The translations under genes were made by a program, and so were the position numbers. The notes beneath the pieces were generated by a model that did no database searches, had not been told where the DNA came from, and worked only from the letters and a program-made list of their open reading frames with translations. A DNA stretch of 64,000 nucleotides. Source: Puffinus mauretanicus. Taxonomy: Eukaryota; Chordata; Aves; Procellariiformes; Procellariidae. Where the stretch lies: positions 310,001 through 374,000 of the forward strand of contig JAJKFH010000470.1 in NCBI GenBank assembly GCA_023333565.1, given 5' to 3'. Shown here one piece after another: positions 12,201 to 25,775 of the stretch; position 1 is the first letter of the stretch, and the number at the start of each line of letters is the position of its first letter.

Positions 12201-15200
12201 TTCCCCAATTAAGAGCAAGCCGTAAGTGCTTGGAAGTGCACATGCTAGAATCCATAGATTTGCTTCTCATCTGTTGTGGAGCAAAAAACTTGGTACTACA
12301 TGTAGCATAAGATCCATGCCGCTAGACATAAATATCAGAATATATTGTAACCGGTAGTGTGGTATGAATGTGTGGCGGCTGTTGTGCCTACAGGCTGGTG
12401 GCCAAAACCTGTCCCATGTAATGGAGCACTGGAAATGTCATTGGACCCTACTGTATCATTAGTCCTTTTCTGTCCCACTTTATTATGTAATGATTAAAAA
12501 TGCCTCTTGTATATGCTGGCACTAATTAGAGGATGTCAGTCTGTTGTGGGAGAAGTGAATGAATCATCAAAAGTGGATGAACTACGAGTATATTTGTAAA
12601 CTATAGGCTGTAGAAACCAGTAAGTCTTTCTTCAATTTTTCCTTTAAAAGTGCTGAACCCAAGTCACAGGAAGTTTAAGGAGAAAACAAATTGCTCATCC
12701 ACAGATTCAGGAGCGCAGGGAAACCTTGTATTTCTCAGCTTCTCTCATGAGGCAGATGAGCAGCCTGAGGAGTCTGGAGGTCTGCAGAGGAAACTTCATT
12801 GCCTTCCCTTAATTGCAGACTAATAAATAAATGCATCATGCCCATCTCCATGGGCTTACCGGTACCCTGATTTATAAACTGGATTGCTACAACTCTGAAT
12901 TTCTCCGTTTGCCTTCTTTGTATACAAACATGCTGCTGCTGAGCTTAAAGAACCAGTCTGAGTTTGCATACAGAGACACTAGGTGAAGTTTACAGGATAT
13001 ATGAACTTAAAAAAATAGGGAAAGTTTTGCAGGTACACTAGTCATCAAGGATCCCTTCAATGTTTGTCACACTGTGTCAGGTCACGGGCACCATGACAAA
13101 TAGTCAAGAGGACTACCAACAATTATAATGTGGGATTTAACTCGTTACACCTGACAGCATTATTTACCTGGAATACCACGGATCTTTTTTCTTGTATCCT
13201 TAATAGTCAGGAAAGAACATGTACTTTTTTTTCATTTGTTTTTTTTTAAGCTGCATATAAAGCAGCACCAGCTTCAGTAATAAGAGGACTTTTCTGTCTG
13301 CCTGACTTTTGGGTCAGGAAGACAAATCCTGCTACAATGACATAACAAAGTTTTCAAACTTGATGGTTGCAGAGAAAGGCACGCACACAAGTCAGCTGTC
13401 CCAAATCAGCTGACGAGTTTGTGTGCTTGAGACTCAGGGAAGTCCATTCACTTTGCTGGGGATTTGTTTTGTTTCTCCTCTTTAAAAAGTCCCAAATATC
13501 AACCTTTGAACCTCAGGCAATACAAACTGGGCACCAGAGTAGGGGCCAGCTCTTGTGAAGGCTGTCCCAGCCGTCCCACTGGAGAAGTTGCTGTTTCTCT
13601 CCCACCAACTCCTGCAAATGTTCTTAGTTAAACATGGCCAGTTCTGGTCCAATTAAAAAGACAAAGCCCAACAACGACTTACTAAAGCTAAAGGTTCCTT
13701 GAGAGCTTGGATTTCTTCATTCTTGCTGAAAATTAAATGTTTAAATTCTGACAAAAGTTTGCCTAAATAACTGTATTTTATCCATGAAGCAGCTATTCAT
13801 CAGAAACTACAGAAAAGTACCAAAGCGCTTCAGTAAAAGAAACAACAAATTTGCCTGCAAAATGTACTTCCTGCACTGGTTTAATTCTCTTCATGGGGCT
13901 GACATACAATTTCTGTTTGATTGAATGTACCACATTAAACTATTCTGGACAGGAGTTGTGCACTGAAAGCAGCTGATAATATTACAGGGCAGTTCAGAAA
14001 GTGTCCCCTGCAGCGAAAGACTCCTTGCAGCCTGGAACGCTGGTGCTTGAAAGACGTTAATAGAATGCTTGTACTTGAAGAGCAATTTGATTTTTTCTTT
14101 TCCCTGTTGGGATCTCACCCTGCAACCTTTGTTCTTTGCTGCTTCGGGTCTATTCTTTGTGGGCTGTTGTAACACTATTACCAATCTAGATGCTATTTGT
14201 ATGAATAGTGGCTCAAGTTTAGTTCATCCACTGTTACCCATTTTTCAGGGAAAGAATTGTGTGCATGCAAGTACCAGGGTGTTTTATTTCAGTAGGGTCT
14301 ATTTTAATGTTCATACTACTTAGCATAGACTAGGGATGGCAACTTCAAGGCAGTCTGGGGCAGAGCTTAAGTGCAGTAGAAGCTGATGGCATCACCTGAG
14401 ACTGAGTCTGGAAAAAACCATGATTGCCTGCGTGTACTTTTCAAAACACCTTTATTTTAGCTATTTCTGCATTTTTCCAAGCCAAATTGGAGGTGCTAAA
14501 TGACACTGAACTTTCAAAACGAAAACCCAGCCAAATTTGTTCTTGAAATCTTAGTGGCTTAGCCTGGGCACAGAGAAATGGACTCATGGGTCTGCTGAGA
14601 ATGTCCCAAAGTGTTAAAGAGGGCCCGGCAGGGTTGGATCCCACCTGCAGGATATACAGGAGGGATCCTTTTAAGCCCCTGGCCACATACCAAGTGTCCC
14701 TATAGACCTCTGCTGCACCTACCCTCCACTCTTGACAGGCAGTATGGCAATTGGAGGGGATGTGTATGACCTGCGTGACTGGGAGAGCTGTTTTGGGAAC
14801 AGATAGGATAAAAATAGCACCAAACCACCGCGCTCTCCTATTCACCGCTTGCAGTCACATACATGAAGGGTTTCGTCCACAAAGGCTGTACAAGATGCAT
14901 AAGTGGGAAATTGCAGCTTGCCACAAGATACAAGACATAAGATTATAAAGCAGTGGAACGGCTTGCCAGACATCTATATAGGCAGAGTTCCCATAGCACA
15001 TAAGAAAAAGATCCATTCATCAGGGCCGTGGCTTTAGGATGAATTGCAGGAGTTGCTCTGTGCGCATCCTCTGTTAGAGGTTCAGACTTGTCCCCCTGAC
15101 TTTAAAATCCATGAGTGGGTTCTCTTCGTAGTGGCAGAGCTGAGATAGGAAGAAGCTGGGGAGGCATATTCCAGTATTTCAAAGCAAAAATATGTTTATT

Positions 15201-17032
15201 TTAACATAGAAATATTCTTATTTTGAGTAAGGTGGTGATACTAAAGATAAAAATTGTAACATAGAAACACATCCAAAAAAGTTACAAACCCTCATTTCTG
15301 ATCTTCCTGTTTTCAGCACAAAGAATATTCCACTGCAGTAGGTCGTTGCTCTCCAGCCTGTTAGCAGTTGAGGTGATTCTGTCCAGTTGGTGTGGTAGAT
15401 ATCAGAATCAGAACAGATTGAACTAATTCCATCCACACATCTTGCCAAGGAAACATTCAAGCCCTTTCATCTCGTTTCAGTATCAGATGAAGACATGAGA
15501 GTTGCTAGATGAAGAAATCCTCGTGGAGAGGAGCAGAGGGTCTGGGGCTTCCTATGATGGGGCAGTCTCAGAAATCAAAGGTGACAAAGCAAAAAGTCCT
15601 GAAACAAACAGTTCCAAAAGTGGCACGTTCCTGGAATCAGCCCATGGGAAGGACGCTCCCGGGACAGTCCTGCGGGGCCTTGAGCAGCCCAAGTTCCTTT
15701 GTTCCCAGCTGGTTGAACAGTACCCATCCTTAACTGATAGTAAGGTGCCTTTCTTGTGCCCATTCTCTTGTCTTATCTAGTCACAGAGTCATTGGGACAA
15801 GGATTGTCTTTTAGGGCTTGCTTACGCAGAGCAGTTGATGATTCCGCAATAGCTTCGGCAGGATGACTTCATGTGAACACGCTCATTCCACAGCTCCTGA
15901 TTCATACCATACCTTAACTGGCGTAGCGTCAGCGTGCCTTACAAAGTTAAGCAAGACCTGGGACTCAGTTCAGGGTTCTAGTCACTTCTCGTTTACAAAG
16001 AATTCAGCTTTAAGAAAAGCAGTTGAAATGCTCCTGAGAATAACAAATAACAAATGAGTAAATCTTGCTCCAGAGCCATATAACCCAATTAAAAATAGGT
16101 AAGTGATGTGTAAAGCAAGGCTATGTAGTCACTGTTAAAAAAAAAAAACAAACAGCATGCATTTCTAATCTGTTGGCATAGACATATAAAGCAGAATTAA
16201 TTGATAAACATATCAATTAATTGATAAACATTATAAAAGCCTTAAACAAAGCCTTTTCAAAAAGGTAATGAGTAATCCAACCAGACAGTGCGAAAGGGAC
16301 TGTTGCTGTTGTGGGGCCAGATTAATTTGACTATCCATACCCCTAGGTAGAGTTATTAAAGGATAAAAGCTTTGAGCGTTGTTGCAGAGTTCAATGAAAA
16401 TAAAAACTTTTACTCAACATACAGAAGCTCTCAGAAATGCAAATGAAGTGTTAGAATGCAAAGATGGCAAATAATTGAATATTATGGTTCTGTTTAACAA
16501 ATTGCTTCTTTGCATGCAATTACTGTATGCTGGTCTGGTCTGAAAAATGACAGTAGAAATAAAGCTCAGACGAAGGTGCTATGGATGAGCAGAGACCTGC
16601 AATGACTTAGAGCAGTTAGCTGAAAGAGGAGTAAAACAGGGAATTGGGGAGGGGAGGAGGAAGGGTTTGGGTAAGGGCTCTTTCTCTGGGGTTTGGTTGT
16701 GTGTGTCTCCGGTTGCATTTCACTCTGGTGGGAGGAAATGCAAGACAGACACATCAGGGAGGGAAAGCACTTGGTTTGTTTCATTTCCCCCATTTTGACT
16801 TCCAGTTCTCATGCCCTGAGCTTCACACGAAGTACACGCTCCATACCACAATTCACAACAACTCATCTTTTCAGCTCCACTCCAACCGAAACGCTTTCCC
16901 CAGCCTGAAGCACTGCTCCGACGTGCAAGCAAGCCTTCCCGACGGCAGGCCTGCCCTTCCACGCTTGCCCTGCCCCAAGCACTAGTGCTTTCCTTCCAGG
17001 CCTCCCCGTGCCGGAGGTCACAGTTGACCATT
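9201..17032. other. Gene-free stretch beyond the miR-365 3' side
   Basis: This probably includes the end of the miRNA primary transcript, but I cannot place a polyadenylation site. No exon or RNA gene is recognisable. The frames (up to 134 codons, at 14441-14845 minus) have no domain. Only simple A/T runs and the AT-rich duplication at 16.2 kb stand out. Confidence 0.6.
16196..16235. repeat. 20-bp AT-rich tandem duplication
   Basis: AATTAATTGATAAACATATC is followed directly by AATTAATTGATAAACATTAT. It is 0.8 kb downstream of miR-365 on the transcribed strand. Confidence 0.8.
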
Positions 17033-17115
17033 GCAAGAACAATAAGGATTTTTAGGGGCATTATGACTGGGTTAGTAAAACACAGCTGCCCCTGAAAGTC
17101 CCTCATTTTTCTTGC
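17033..17115 (-). ncRNA. MIR365: miR-365 precursor hairpin
   Basis: The mature 3p, beginning TAATGCCCCTAAAAATCC, maps to plus 17042-17063, and the 5p, beginning AGGGACTTTCAGGGGCAG, maps to 17082-17103. The lower stem is GCAAGAA (17115-17109) paired with TTCTTGC (17039-17033). The loop includes ACTAACCCAGTC. This is the partner of miR-193a, in the same orientation and about 16 kb downstream, matching the human MIR193A-MIR365B arrangement as I recall it. The bird copy at this locus should be the orthologue of human MIR365B; the human MIR365A copy belongs to the paralogous MIR193B locus. The flanks carry no coding frame. Confidence 0.97.
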
Positions 17116-19807
17116 TGCCGCTCAGTCCGTCCCTAGGAGGGCAGAGTCTTTCTCTCCAGCATGGCTGTGCCATCTCACGCTGGCACACATGGCTTTGCTG
17201 ATATGCCCAGTAACCGCCCCAGCTCCAGTGCCCAGCCGTGACACGGCCAGCGGAAGGTGAGGAACTGCTTTGTCATCCCTGCAGGCTCCCTCCGAAACAA
17301 ACGCCGCGCTGCGTTTCAGCGTAACGCCAGATGTCTCGTCTGTCACTCGGCAGAAATGCCACCAAACAAAACCTGGCACAGCTAGCTTGCAGGCAGCCCT
17401 CAAATACCCCAAACCTTTGGGGCAAAAGGAAACACCACCTTGTCCTGCAAATACACGTGGTCTTGGCAATCAGATGAGCACTGGCGCTTTGTCCAGGAGA
17501 AGCGGAGACCCCAGGGCTGACCCGCTCGTTGCGCAGGCAGCACTGCACATCTTGCACTCGTGCATCGTAACCCGTGACCCCAGGGCGCCTCGAGCTGCCC
17601 AGCCGCAGCACCCAGCTCCCAGCAGGAGCCGGTCACACCCACTTACCCAACTGTAGAAGCAGTTGCTTTTAATTTATTAATAAAGCTGGGATTTTAATTA
17701 CAGAATTACTACTGATTTCTCAACAACTTTCAGCTTAAGTAATATCTAAAACAGATCTATAGGTTCCCTACTAAAAAGGTGCCAAGTAGTTGGCTGGGAA
17801 TTTTCAACCCTCACTCACAAGTCCTCCTGGAAATCCCAGCCCAGCCCAGCATGTCCTCAGGGCAAGGAGCAACACTTTCCTTTTAATTCATCAGTAATTT
17901 GAATTTTGATGGAGGTGGACTCAACGGAAACCATAGGCAGATTCCCACAATTCTGCTCCATTGTTTCCCCATGAGCTCTCTGTCTGTAGGGTGCTGGGAT
18001 GGGCCCCATCCCCGTGGTGGGCTTGCAACCGTCCCTGCAAGCTGTCACCCTTGAGAGGGACTTTATGACATGCTCAAGGGCTTCCAGGGCGTTTGTGGCA
18101 GAGCAGGGAACCCCTGAGGACTCTCTTCAGGGCTTTTCTTCTTTTCCTTTTTTTTTTTTTTGCTTGCAGTAAAGACATCGTGCCCCTCAGCAAAGGACCC
18201 CGTTCCCCATTCCCAGTGACAGGCTAGGAAGAACAGGAGTGGTCGGGCGTCTCCGAAAACCTGCGAGGCGAGATGCGAGTGGCAGCACAGCGATCTCGCA
18301 GAGCGCAGCTCCCCCTCTCCCTGCCTGGGCCCAAGTGCTTGCTGGCCTCAACCGGTGCGTTAACATTCAGCTCCAAAACAAAGAGGCCGAGCTGCCACGT
18401 TCAGCCGCACAGAGCAGCATCTTGTTTGGAGTTGCTGCAGTTCAAACATGCCATCTCCAGGGACACGCACGGCAGGCTGGCGTGGCTGCTCCGCACGCAA
18501 TGGAAATGCCGAGGGTTGGGGCAGTCACAAAGATCCCAGCCATGTGCAACACAAGACAAACATCCTCACCCGTCCGAACAAGGGATGACGCTCCGCAGTA
18601 GCAGGCAACCTGGCATCCAAAAAAACCCCAAGACCCTCTCATTACTGTACAAAGCCACACCTTTTTTTCATTTAGAATTTCTTCTAAGGCTTGCAAGTCA
18701 AATGAAAGCAAACCCTATGCCCTGATTTGGTAATAAAACATGAGCTATGATTCTGATCCAAATATTATTTGCAACTTCGAAAAAATTACAACAGCAGTAT
18801 AATAATAATAAAAAAAAGCAGCAGCCCTCTGAATGCTAATGACGTTGGTGTCCTAAATGAAGCATAAAAGCCAGAGCCTGCAAGAAGCAAAGCATGAGTC
18901 AGAGCGTCAGCAGTCCCACACTGAAAGCAGCACTCACGGCTGCTTCATTCATTTAAGGAATCAATTCCTTTGTAATGAGCATCAAGTAGTTTTTAGGACT
19001 AAAATTAAACTGAGATGCATGCTGTTATTATTTTCAAAAGTTCTTCTTTTTTTTTCTTTTTTTTCTTGGATTGACAATAAACAACTCTTTGTAGTTGGAA
19101 GGAGCCCCAGGCAAGGACCAGGTCCCTGCAGCACTTGCTGCTGTACCGACATGGAAGAAAACCTGACCAGCCCCTGCCCCAGGGAGACCACAACCTCCCC
19201 AGCAGCCGGGACCCCACCACAAGCAGACAGAGCACACCCCAGGTACAGAAAAGCAGGTAATCGGAGTCGTTGCAGATTTCAGCCTGGGCAGGCTATCTCA
19301 CCCCCGGTTTTATTTTACTCGCATCGGGTCGTTGGCAGATTCCGCGAGGATGGATGCGTGTTGCTCCAGGGAACCCCCTTCGCGGAGGCTTTATGTGTTC
19401 CTTCTCGGACTGCAAAGCCAGCACAAGGCTGTGTGTCCTCGGAGAAGAGGGGAATACTGCCCAGGCTGCTCCCAGCTCCCTGCTGCCCCACTTCCACTTC
19501 TAGATAAGGCACAACCAGATTTTAATCATCAGAGCACAGATCTCTAGGCTGATGTTATCTGGGTGATTTGGGACTGAAGTCTTTTTGGTGTGTTGGATTT
19601 GAAACTCAGAAAATGCAAGAACAGCACAAAACCAAACTGAAGGTAAAAAAACGATTGCAGTTTCTAGAATTCTTCCAGCTTTAGTCATTGAAGGGGATTG
19701 TTAGAAACGGACAAAGGGCTGTTTCCCTTAATTTTTTTAAGTGTGAATTTTGTCTTGACAGTTTCCTTTCAGAAACAAAAATTGAAAACAAATTGTCCTA
19801 TACACAA

Positions 19808-19870
19808 AACAAAGGGACAGATCCTCAGCTGGAATAGACTGGTATTACCAAATGAATAACACCCACTCAC
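19808..19870. repeat. Degraded copy of a short ancient repeat
   Basis: GACAGATCCTCAGCTGGAAT begins a piece that matches the GATCCTCAGCTGGTGTAAAT arm type. The rest is decayed, ending in AATGAATAACACCCACTC. Confidence 0.35.
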
Positions 19871-22304
19871 AGGAGAGACTCTGGCCCTTTTAACAACAGC
19901 TGCTGATCCTGCTCTGCCCAGACAAGAGCTTCAGCCTGTGGTTTTACATGGCAGCAGCGTTGGCTCTAGGTAGCTTGAAAAAAGACGAAGGGCTGCCTTC
20001 AGAGCAGCTGAAAACGCACCAGGGCTCCAAGGACCCTGCGCACTGTACATTTCCCAAACCTGGAGCTGACTCCAGGTGCATGAGCCAGAGGACACAACAG
20101 CAAGAAAATAACTGATACCAACGTGGCCCTGAAATAAATGAGCTGCTTTGGAGAAATGCTGGCAAAGCAGGCTTCCAGAAACCATTTACACATGGGGTTT
20201 ACTTTCTGAAAAGAGGCTTGTCTCAGATTTTTCTCTCAAAACCAAGACTGGGCTGATCACCGTCTTGAAAATGACATGAGAGGTCCCCAAGAAAATATTA
20301 CCTGTGCAGTGCAGGAGAACGAATGCATGACTGTGATCCATCCCAGCCAGTCCTGCCCCCGAGAGAGAGTGCGGCACAGCACAATTGCAGCCAGCATTTG
20401 GGAAATGCCGTCAGCCGTGAACAAGTTACTAAGAGCAGCAGTTATTGGCTTTGGGTCCTGCCAGCACAAACTATGAATCTCATCAGGCTGTCCTTTGTGC
20501 AGGCCCAAACATGCTCCAGAAGTGCCCATGTTAGCTGGGTTCATCAGTCTCCCTCACCAACAAAAAACCAAGAAAATAAAAATACGCACACTAGGAAAAT
20601 TCAGGAAGTCTCTCAGATTGCCAAGGAACAGACGACATCCCCATTGCTGCCATCTCCAGCAGCAAGAGCTGCCCAGCCTCTGCGCGGAGCGCTGAGCTCC
20701 CCGTCCTCATGGCTCCAGCACAGTCCCCTGGAAGACCCAATGCACAGGAGGGTGCACTGCACCCAGACCCAAAAGTGAACAGACACCTGAGCACTAAGGG
20801 ATGAGCCCCCATCCTCCGGGGCTGACGAGGGGCGAGTTTGGCCACATGCATTTTACATTTCGCTTCCTTTGCAATCCTCAGTTTGGAGCGTCACTTCTCC
20901 TCCCTCCCACCCCCGACATCAGCAGAGGAGCTGGAAAGCCAGAGTTATTTTTAGGGGATGGTACATTTAGGCCCTGTTAATCTTGACTGGGTCCCTTTGA
21001 AAATGACGAGGTTGGATAATCAAACACATTACGCAGACTTTCCATGGAGGCCGCTTTGAAAACGAGCCTCCCACCATTCAGCAACAGAGAGGCCAATAGT
21101 TCGAATAGTAACGTTTGCTGCTGCACTGACTTGCCTCATTGTGGTGACCTCACTAGCATTTATATGCGGAGGCCTCGGAGAACAAGGAAATTAAAGCAGC
21201 TAACTGACTTTAAGTATATAAAATAAAACAGTTAGTCATCAAAAAGTCTTCTGGAGTCTGCCGCATTACACCCACCTTGAGTGGCTCAGGCTGGCAAAGA
21301 AGAGGATGGCAGTGCTGCCTGGTCAAATCGCACGGCAGACGAGCATGTCGGCAAAACACACGCAGAACTCGGACGACTAATGTATTAAACTGGTTGGCAG
21401 AAGGAAGCGGACAGGAAGGGAGAACGCTAGGAGAAAATCGCCAGGGAGGAGCTCTGGCTTGAAGAGGCTATGTGGCTGCTAGTGACTTAACCAGGGCATA
21501 GCCAGCCCGCCCAGTCTGGCCACAGCTGTCCTATTAAAGTCTCTTAGCCACCAAAAGAAGGGGGGCCACATCTAAACAGCCTGCTGATAATGGTCCCTGG
21601 CCCATGCTGGCTTTCAAACCACATCCAGGACCGGCGGGAGGAGTCCCAGGCCAAAGCTGTGCCCAGGACCACGCTCAGTACACAGCCATCAGCTGTTGGG
21701 TTTTCTAGTGCAGCTGTGACCCACGGGTCTGGCCCCGGCAGAGCTGGAGAAGCCCGAGCAGGTTGGTGGGTGTACGGCTAGCAAGCAGCAGTGCAGAGAC
21801 GCCGGGTCCCAGAGGAGCACGTTATCGCAGAGCTCTGCCTGGACTGATCACCGACAGGAAAAGCAGCCGTGCTGCTGGCATCGCCCTGCCAGTGCTGCCT
21901 CCAATTCTGAATCTACCTAAACTTTGACCAGCGAGTTAAGAGAGAAGCTGCCAGCCAGAGGCTGCCCGGCTTGGGCTTTGCTGGAACGGAATCTGGTCTG
22001 GCCGGCATTGAGGGAAGCGAAGAGTTATAGGAGAGCAGCAGGAAATTGCCAAGCAAAAGGGATTTTTAAATCATTTCACTTTAAACAAAACTAAGGCATT
22101 ACCATAAAGTAAAGGGCCACACCTTGCTACTTACGCAGTTCTGCTAACAAGACCAGCTTTTCCATAGCTATTCAAATATAATGGGACCTGGGTGCCTAAC
22201 TAACTCTTTTAAGCTCATTTCCAAACTCCAGCCAAAAATCACTTTCTGATTCACCACTTTCTCAGGCATACCAGTATTTACAGAATGCCTGCAGGCTGGT
22301 ACTG

Positions 22305-22420
22305 CGCTGTACAAAGTACATAAGCACATGTTTAATTACTCCGTGGACCAGGGATGTGATTAATCATATGCTTAAAGTTAAGCATGTGCTTAAGCATGCT
22401 ACTGACCTGGAGCTTTAAGT
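22305..22420. repeat. Degraded ancient repeat with GCTTAA/TTAAGC pairs
   Basis: The stretch contains CATAAGCACATGTTTAATTA, then CATATGCTTAAAGTTAAGCA and TGTGCTTAAGCATGCT, a self-complementary pattern. The same type of text is found near 59.70-59.79 kb (TTGAAGTTAAGCACCTGC). It may belong to the same old palindromic family as the other short copies listed here. Confidence 0.4.
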
Positions 22421-25042
22421 GGATCTATCAGGTATTCTGGTGCTTCCCATTTTCCAGTTTTTGAGGCTCAATAAGTGGAAAGAATATAACAATATTCCTG
22501 TGGTCATACACTCCAAAGAATTCACCCGAAGTCTAGTTTCTGACTTCTTTTTTTTAAATTACTACTTTTGTACGTATTCTTCCCATGTTCCCACCAATAC
22601 TGATTATGGGTGTTACAATAGTATGTATATTATCAGAATTTATTAGCATTAAAACATGAGCTAATTATTATAACTCACAAGCTTTTAAAAAGCTTTGGGC
22701 TTAGTTTTTACTTTGCCTGAATAGGGCTTCAGGTAAGAACTTACATTCATTTCATTTGCATATTTTGGGGATTAGTTCCCTTATGTCTGAGCAGTGTACA
22801 AAGTCCTAAAAAGAATATGAAGCATATCATTAGAACTATTGCCCCTGCTAGCAGTGGACTCATCACATGGAAGAACTCAAGCATAAAATATGCATCGGCT
22901 ATGGGTGGTCACGTAAATTCACATTTCATTAGCCACAGCGTACATGATCCTGGGCATTTTTTTTCACTGCGCTTTTCCACCTTTCCAGCAAAGGCTTATT
23001 CCTAGTTCATCATAATTTCAGGAAGGTCAAATTGTATCCATTCCCCAGGGAAGAGCAAGCAGAGGAGACTGGGACCTGAAAGTTCCGTTTTTTTTTTTTA
23101 ATACACAACTGCCTCTTTTATGACTAAGGAAATCCCCACTCAGGGAGGTTGGATGGACCGGACAAGAGCTGCTTCTCGCGGCGTGTGACCTGTGTGCACT
23201 GCCAGCTGGAGCAAACTCGGGGAACACTCATGCTCCAAGTTCACCCAGTAAAATAATTTAATATTGACAAGCCAAGAGACTTCAATTAGAGCAAAGCACG
23301 TGCAAATCAATTTTCAACAACCAACCGAGAGCACACAGGATTTGATTACAAGAGAGGAGGCACGTGTCTCTGAAGGAAGCCTTCTTCGAGGAAGAAAACA
23401 GATACAATAACTGATAAACATTTTGGCTCCTCCTCCTAACTAATCCCATCACATGTTGTTTATTGCCAGTACATTCATGAAAAGCGCCTATTTTGGCTAC
23501 CAGGGCACGCCAGAGAAGAGAAGAAAACACGGTCCCCAGAGAGACGGCTGGCCGAGCTTCTCACAGCACTAATACCGTGACCTGGAGCTTTTAAACTATG
23601 TTGTTCTCTGCTTAAGATGGTGGTCTTTTGTTGTAAGTTTATAGCTTTTCTTTCTGTACAAAATGTAGTAAAATCTTCCACAGAAATGAAGTCTGTGTTA
23701 CTAGGGAACCTAGCCTTAACGCTGTAGGTTTGGGAGAATTTACCTTACTTTTTCTCTCATTTCAGCGTTACTTCACAGTGGTAGCTTTGAAATGTTTTTC
23801 TAAAGGCACCAGATTGCCAGATACAGGTTCAGTAACCACTGGGAATGCCCACTGGTTTTGGGTCCAACCCTACATATCCAGAAGCTCCTTACAGCAGTAA
23901 AAGTCACAGGACCACCCCTTTCATTTGCTGAATGTCATTAATTAAACCAGACAGGATTTGGCAACGTGAAGTTGAGCTAGTGTCCTTAAAATTGCTGATG
24001 TTTTAGAGCTATAAGAATAGGTTAGAGAAACCCAATTCACTTGCCATACAGACTGAAAGGAAGTCACAGCGACGTTCAGAAAAGCCGAATCATGTGGGCA
24101 CGCACTGGTGCTGCCGGCGGTCCGTGCCCGACCGCCACAGTGACTGGTGACAGAGGCAGCTTCATACCTACGAGTTTTACACATCCGACACCAAAGCCAT
24201 CAAGCACACCTAAGAGTTAAGTGAAACATGTGGTTAAAAGCCTTGCCATTTTGCATAAGTTTATATTAGGTGGGGAGCCGTCCTCCTCTTAGCATCTGTG
24301 ACTAGAAGTTGATTGTACAAACTTCCCCTGGTTAGGATAAGAGCAGTACTTCGCAGGGTGCTGCCTCCCACCTTCTAGCGTCGAACCCTGACCCTGGAGC
24401 CATCTCCCCCTCCCCTCTGCCTTGAGAGAGCCTGGACCAAGGACCTGCTTTTTAGACAGATAAAGTTAACTGAACTCCATCCTAGCTGAATGAGGAACCA
24501 TTTTGCTGGATACTTTTAATGAGATAATTTAATGAGAATGAGGTGTTGTCAAAGCTCTACCAGTGTCCAGGTTTATCACTGCTATTCAATACTGCATGGG
24601 GTGTGCGTGAAATGCTTGGGAAACGGGGAAATTCCATCCCTTTAAAAATACCATTAATGAACAAGAGGCCTTGCTCCTACCCCTGCTGTGATTAATAAGA
24701 TTTTGGTTCGTCAGAGCTGGACTTGGTCAGAGCAGAGTACTTTCTGTGGGCATACGCAGGTATTTTTCCTTCGTCCCTGACAGACTACGGACATTACAGA
24801 CTGTAAGCAGGAGGCACCAGGACTGGCTGGCAAGAATATGCCGAGCGTGGAAACCCGGTGCCTTTTCTGCCCCCTCCCTGCTGCCTGGTGCTCTTTTTCA
24901 TTTGCCTTCAGGTCAGCCACCATAATCTCAGTTTCACTTTTATTTTCAGCTCTTTTCCTTCCTGGCTGTCAGGTAATAGCTCAGCACTGCTGCTTACACT
25001 CAAAGCCATGCCTGGAATAGTGAAATTGTAGCAAATTTCATT

Positions 25043-25063
25043 AAAAAAAAAAAAAAAAAAAAA
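25043..25063. repeat. Poly(A) tract, 21 A
   Basis: This is an uninterrupted A run. No AATAAA or recognisable retrocopy precedes it, so it is taken as a simple repeat. Confidence 0.9.
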
Positions 25064-25704
25064 GTGTTTGGCCATATCTTTAGTTGCTGTGGAAATCATT
25101 CTGGTGGGAGATTATTTCTGGGAGCTGTATTGGGATGTGCTACATTTCTTTCACCTGGACTAAAGTGCTTCCTTTCAGGTGTGGATTTACTCAAGGGGAA
25201 AGGAGAGAAGAGCTCAGCACCCTGTTCATCTCCCGCGTGCCGCACAGGCCACATGCAAGAGAGGCACAGGTAGCCCTCGGGCAAATCCTCCCTCCGCGAG
25301 GAGATCCTGGCTGCACCAGCTGGGTCTCTAAAAAACACCGCTGATGTTTGTGGCCCATCAGGTCAGGACTTCAGGGGGAATAAATCAGTGCAACTCCACT
25401 GCAGTCAACACTCAGGCCCATTTACACCAACTCACTGCACAGCCCACTGTGCTTTGCAACAGCCTCATTATATGTATTTTTAAGCACTTAAACCTGTGCT
25501 TGCTGCCTGCAAGCAACTGATCATAATTCAGCATTAATGTAACACTGGTAGCTAGCTAGTTATAAAATATTTCCATTTGGAAAATGCACTTCAAAGTTAG
25601 AAAAGGTTTGAAAGTTACAGAATTTCCAAACATTTATGAACAAACCGCTTTAAAATGATAGAAGTGGTCATGGCTGTTCATTACTAGTCACCAAAATTGG
25701 AGTA

Positions 25705-25775
25705 TGGGACAAATCCTGAGCTGGTGCAGATCAGGGTATCTCCACTGGCTTACAGGAGATGTTTTATTTAGCAAC
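25705..25775. repeat. Degraded copy of a short ancient repeat
   Basis: The text ACAAATCCTGAGCTGGTGCA, then GATCAGGGTATCTCCACTGG, is the clearest copy in the window of the AATCCTGAGCTGGTGTAAAT / CAGCATAGCTCCATTGAC pattern. A weaker, related piece is at about 25375-25440 (AAATCAGTGCAACTCCACTG, CCATTTACACCAACTCA). Confidence 0.45.

Noticed and set aside
18857..19507. 216-codon frame on plus
   Set aside because: It crosses a poly(T) tract that gives a Phe/Ser run, shows no domain, and changes character along its length.
25020..25063. Poly(A) at 25.04 kb as the tail of a processed pseudogene
   Set aside because: No AATAAA shortly before it and no recognisable coding or RNA sequence upstream.
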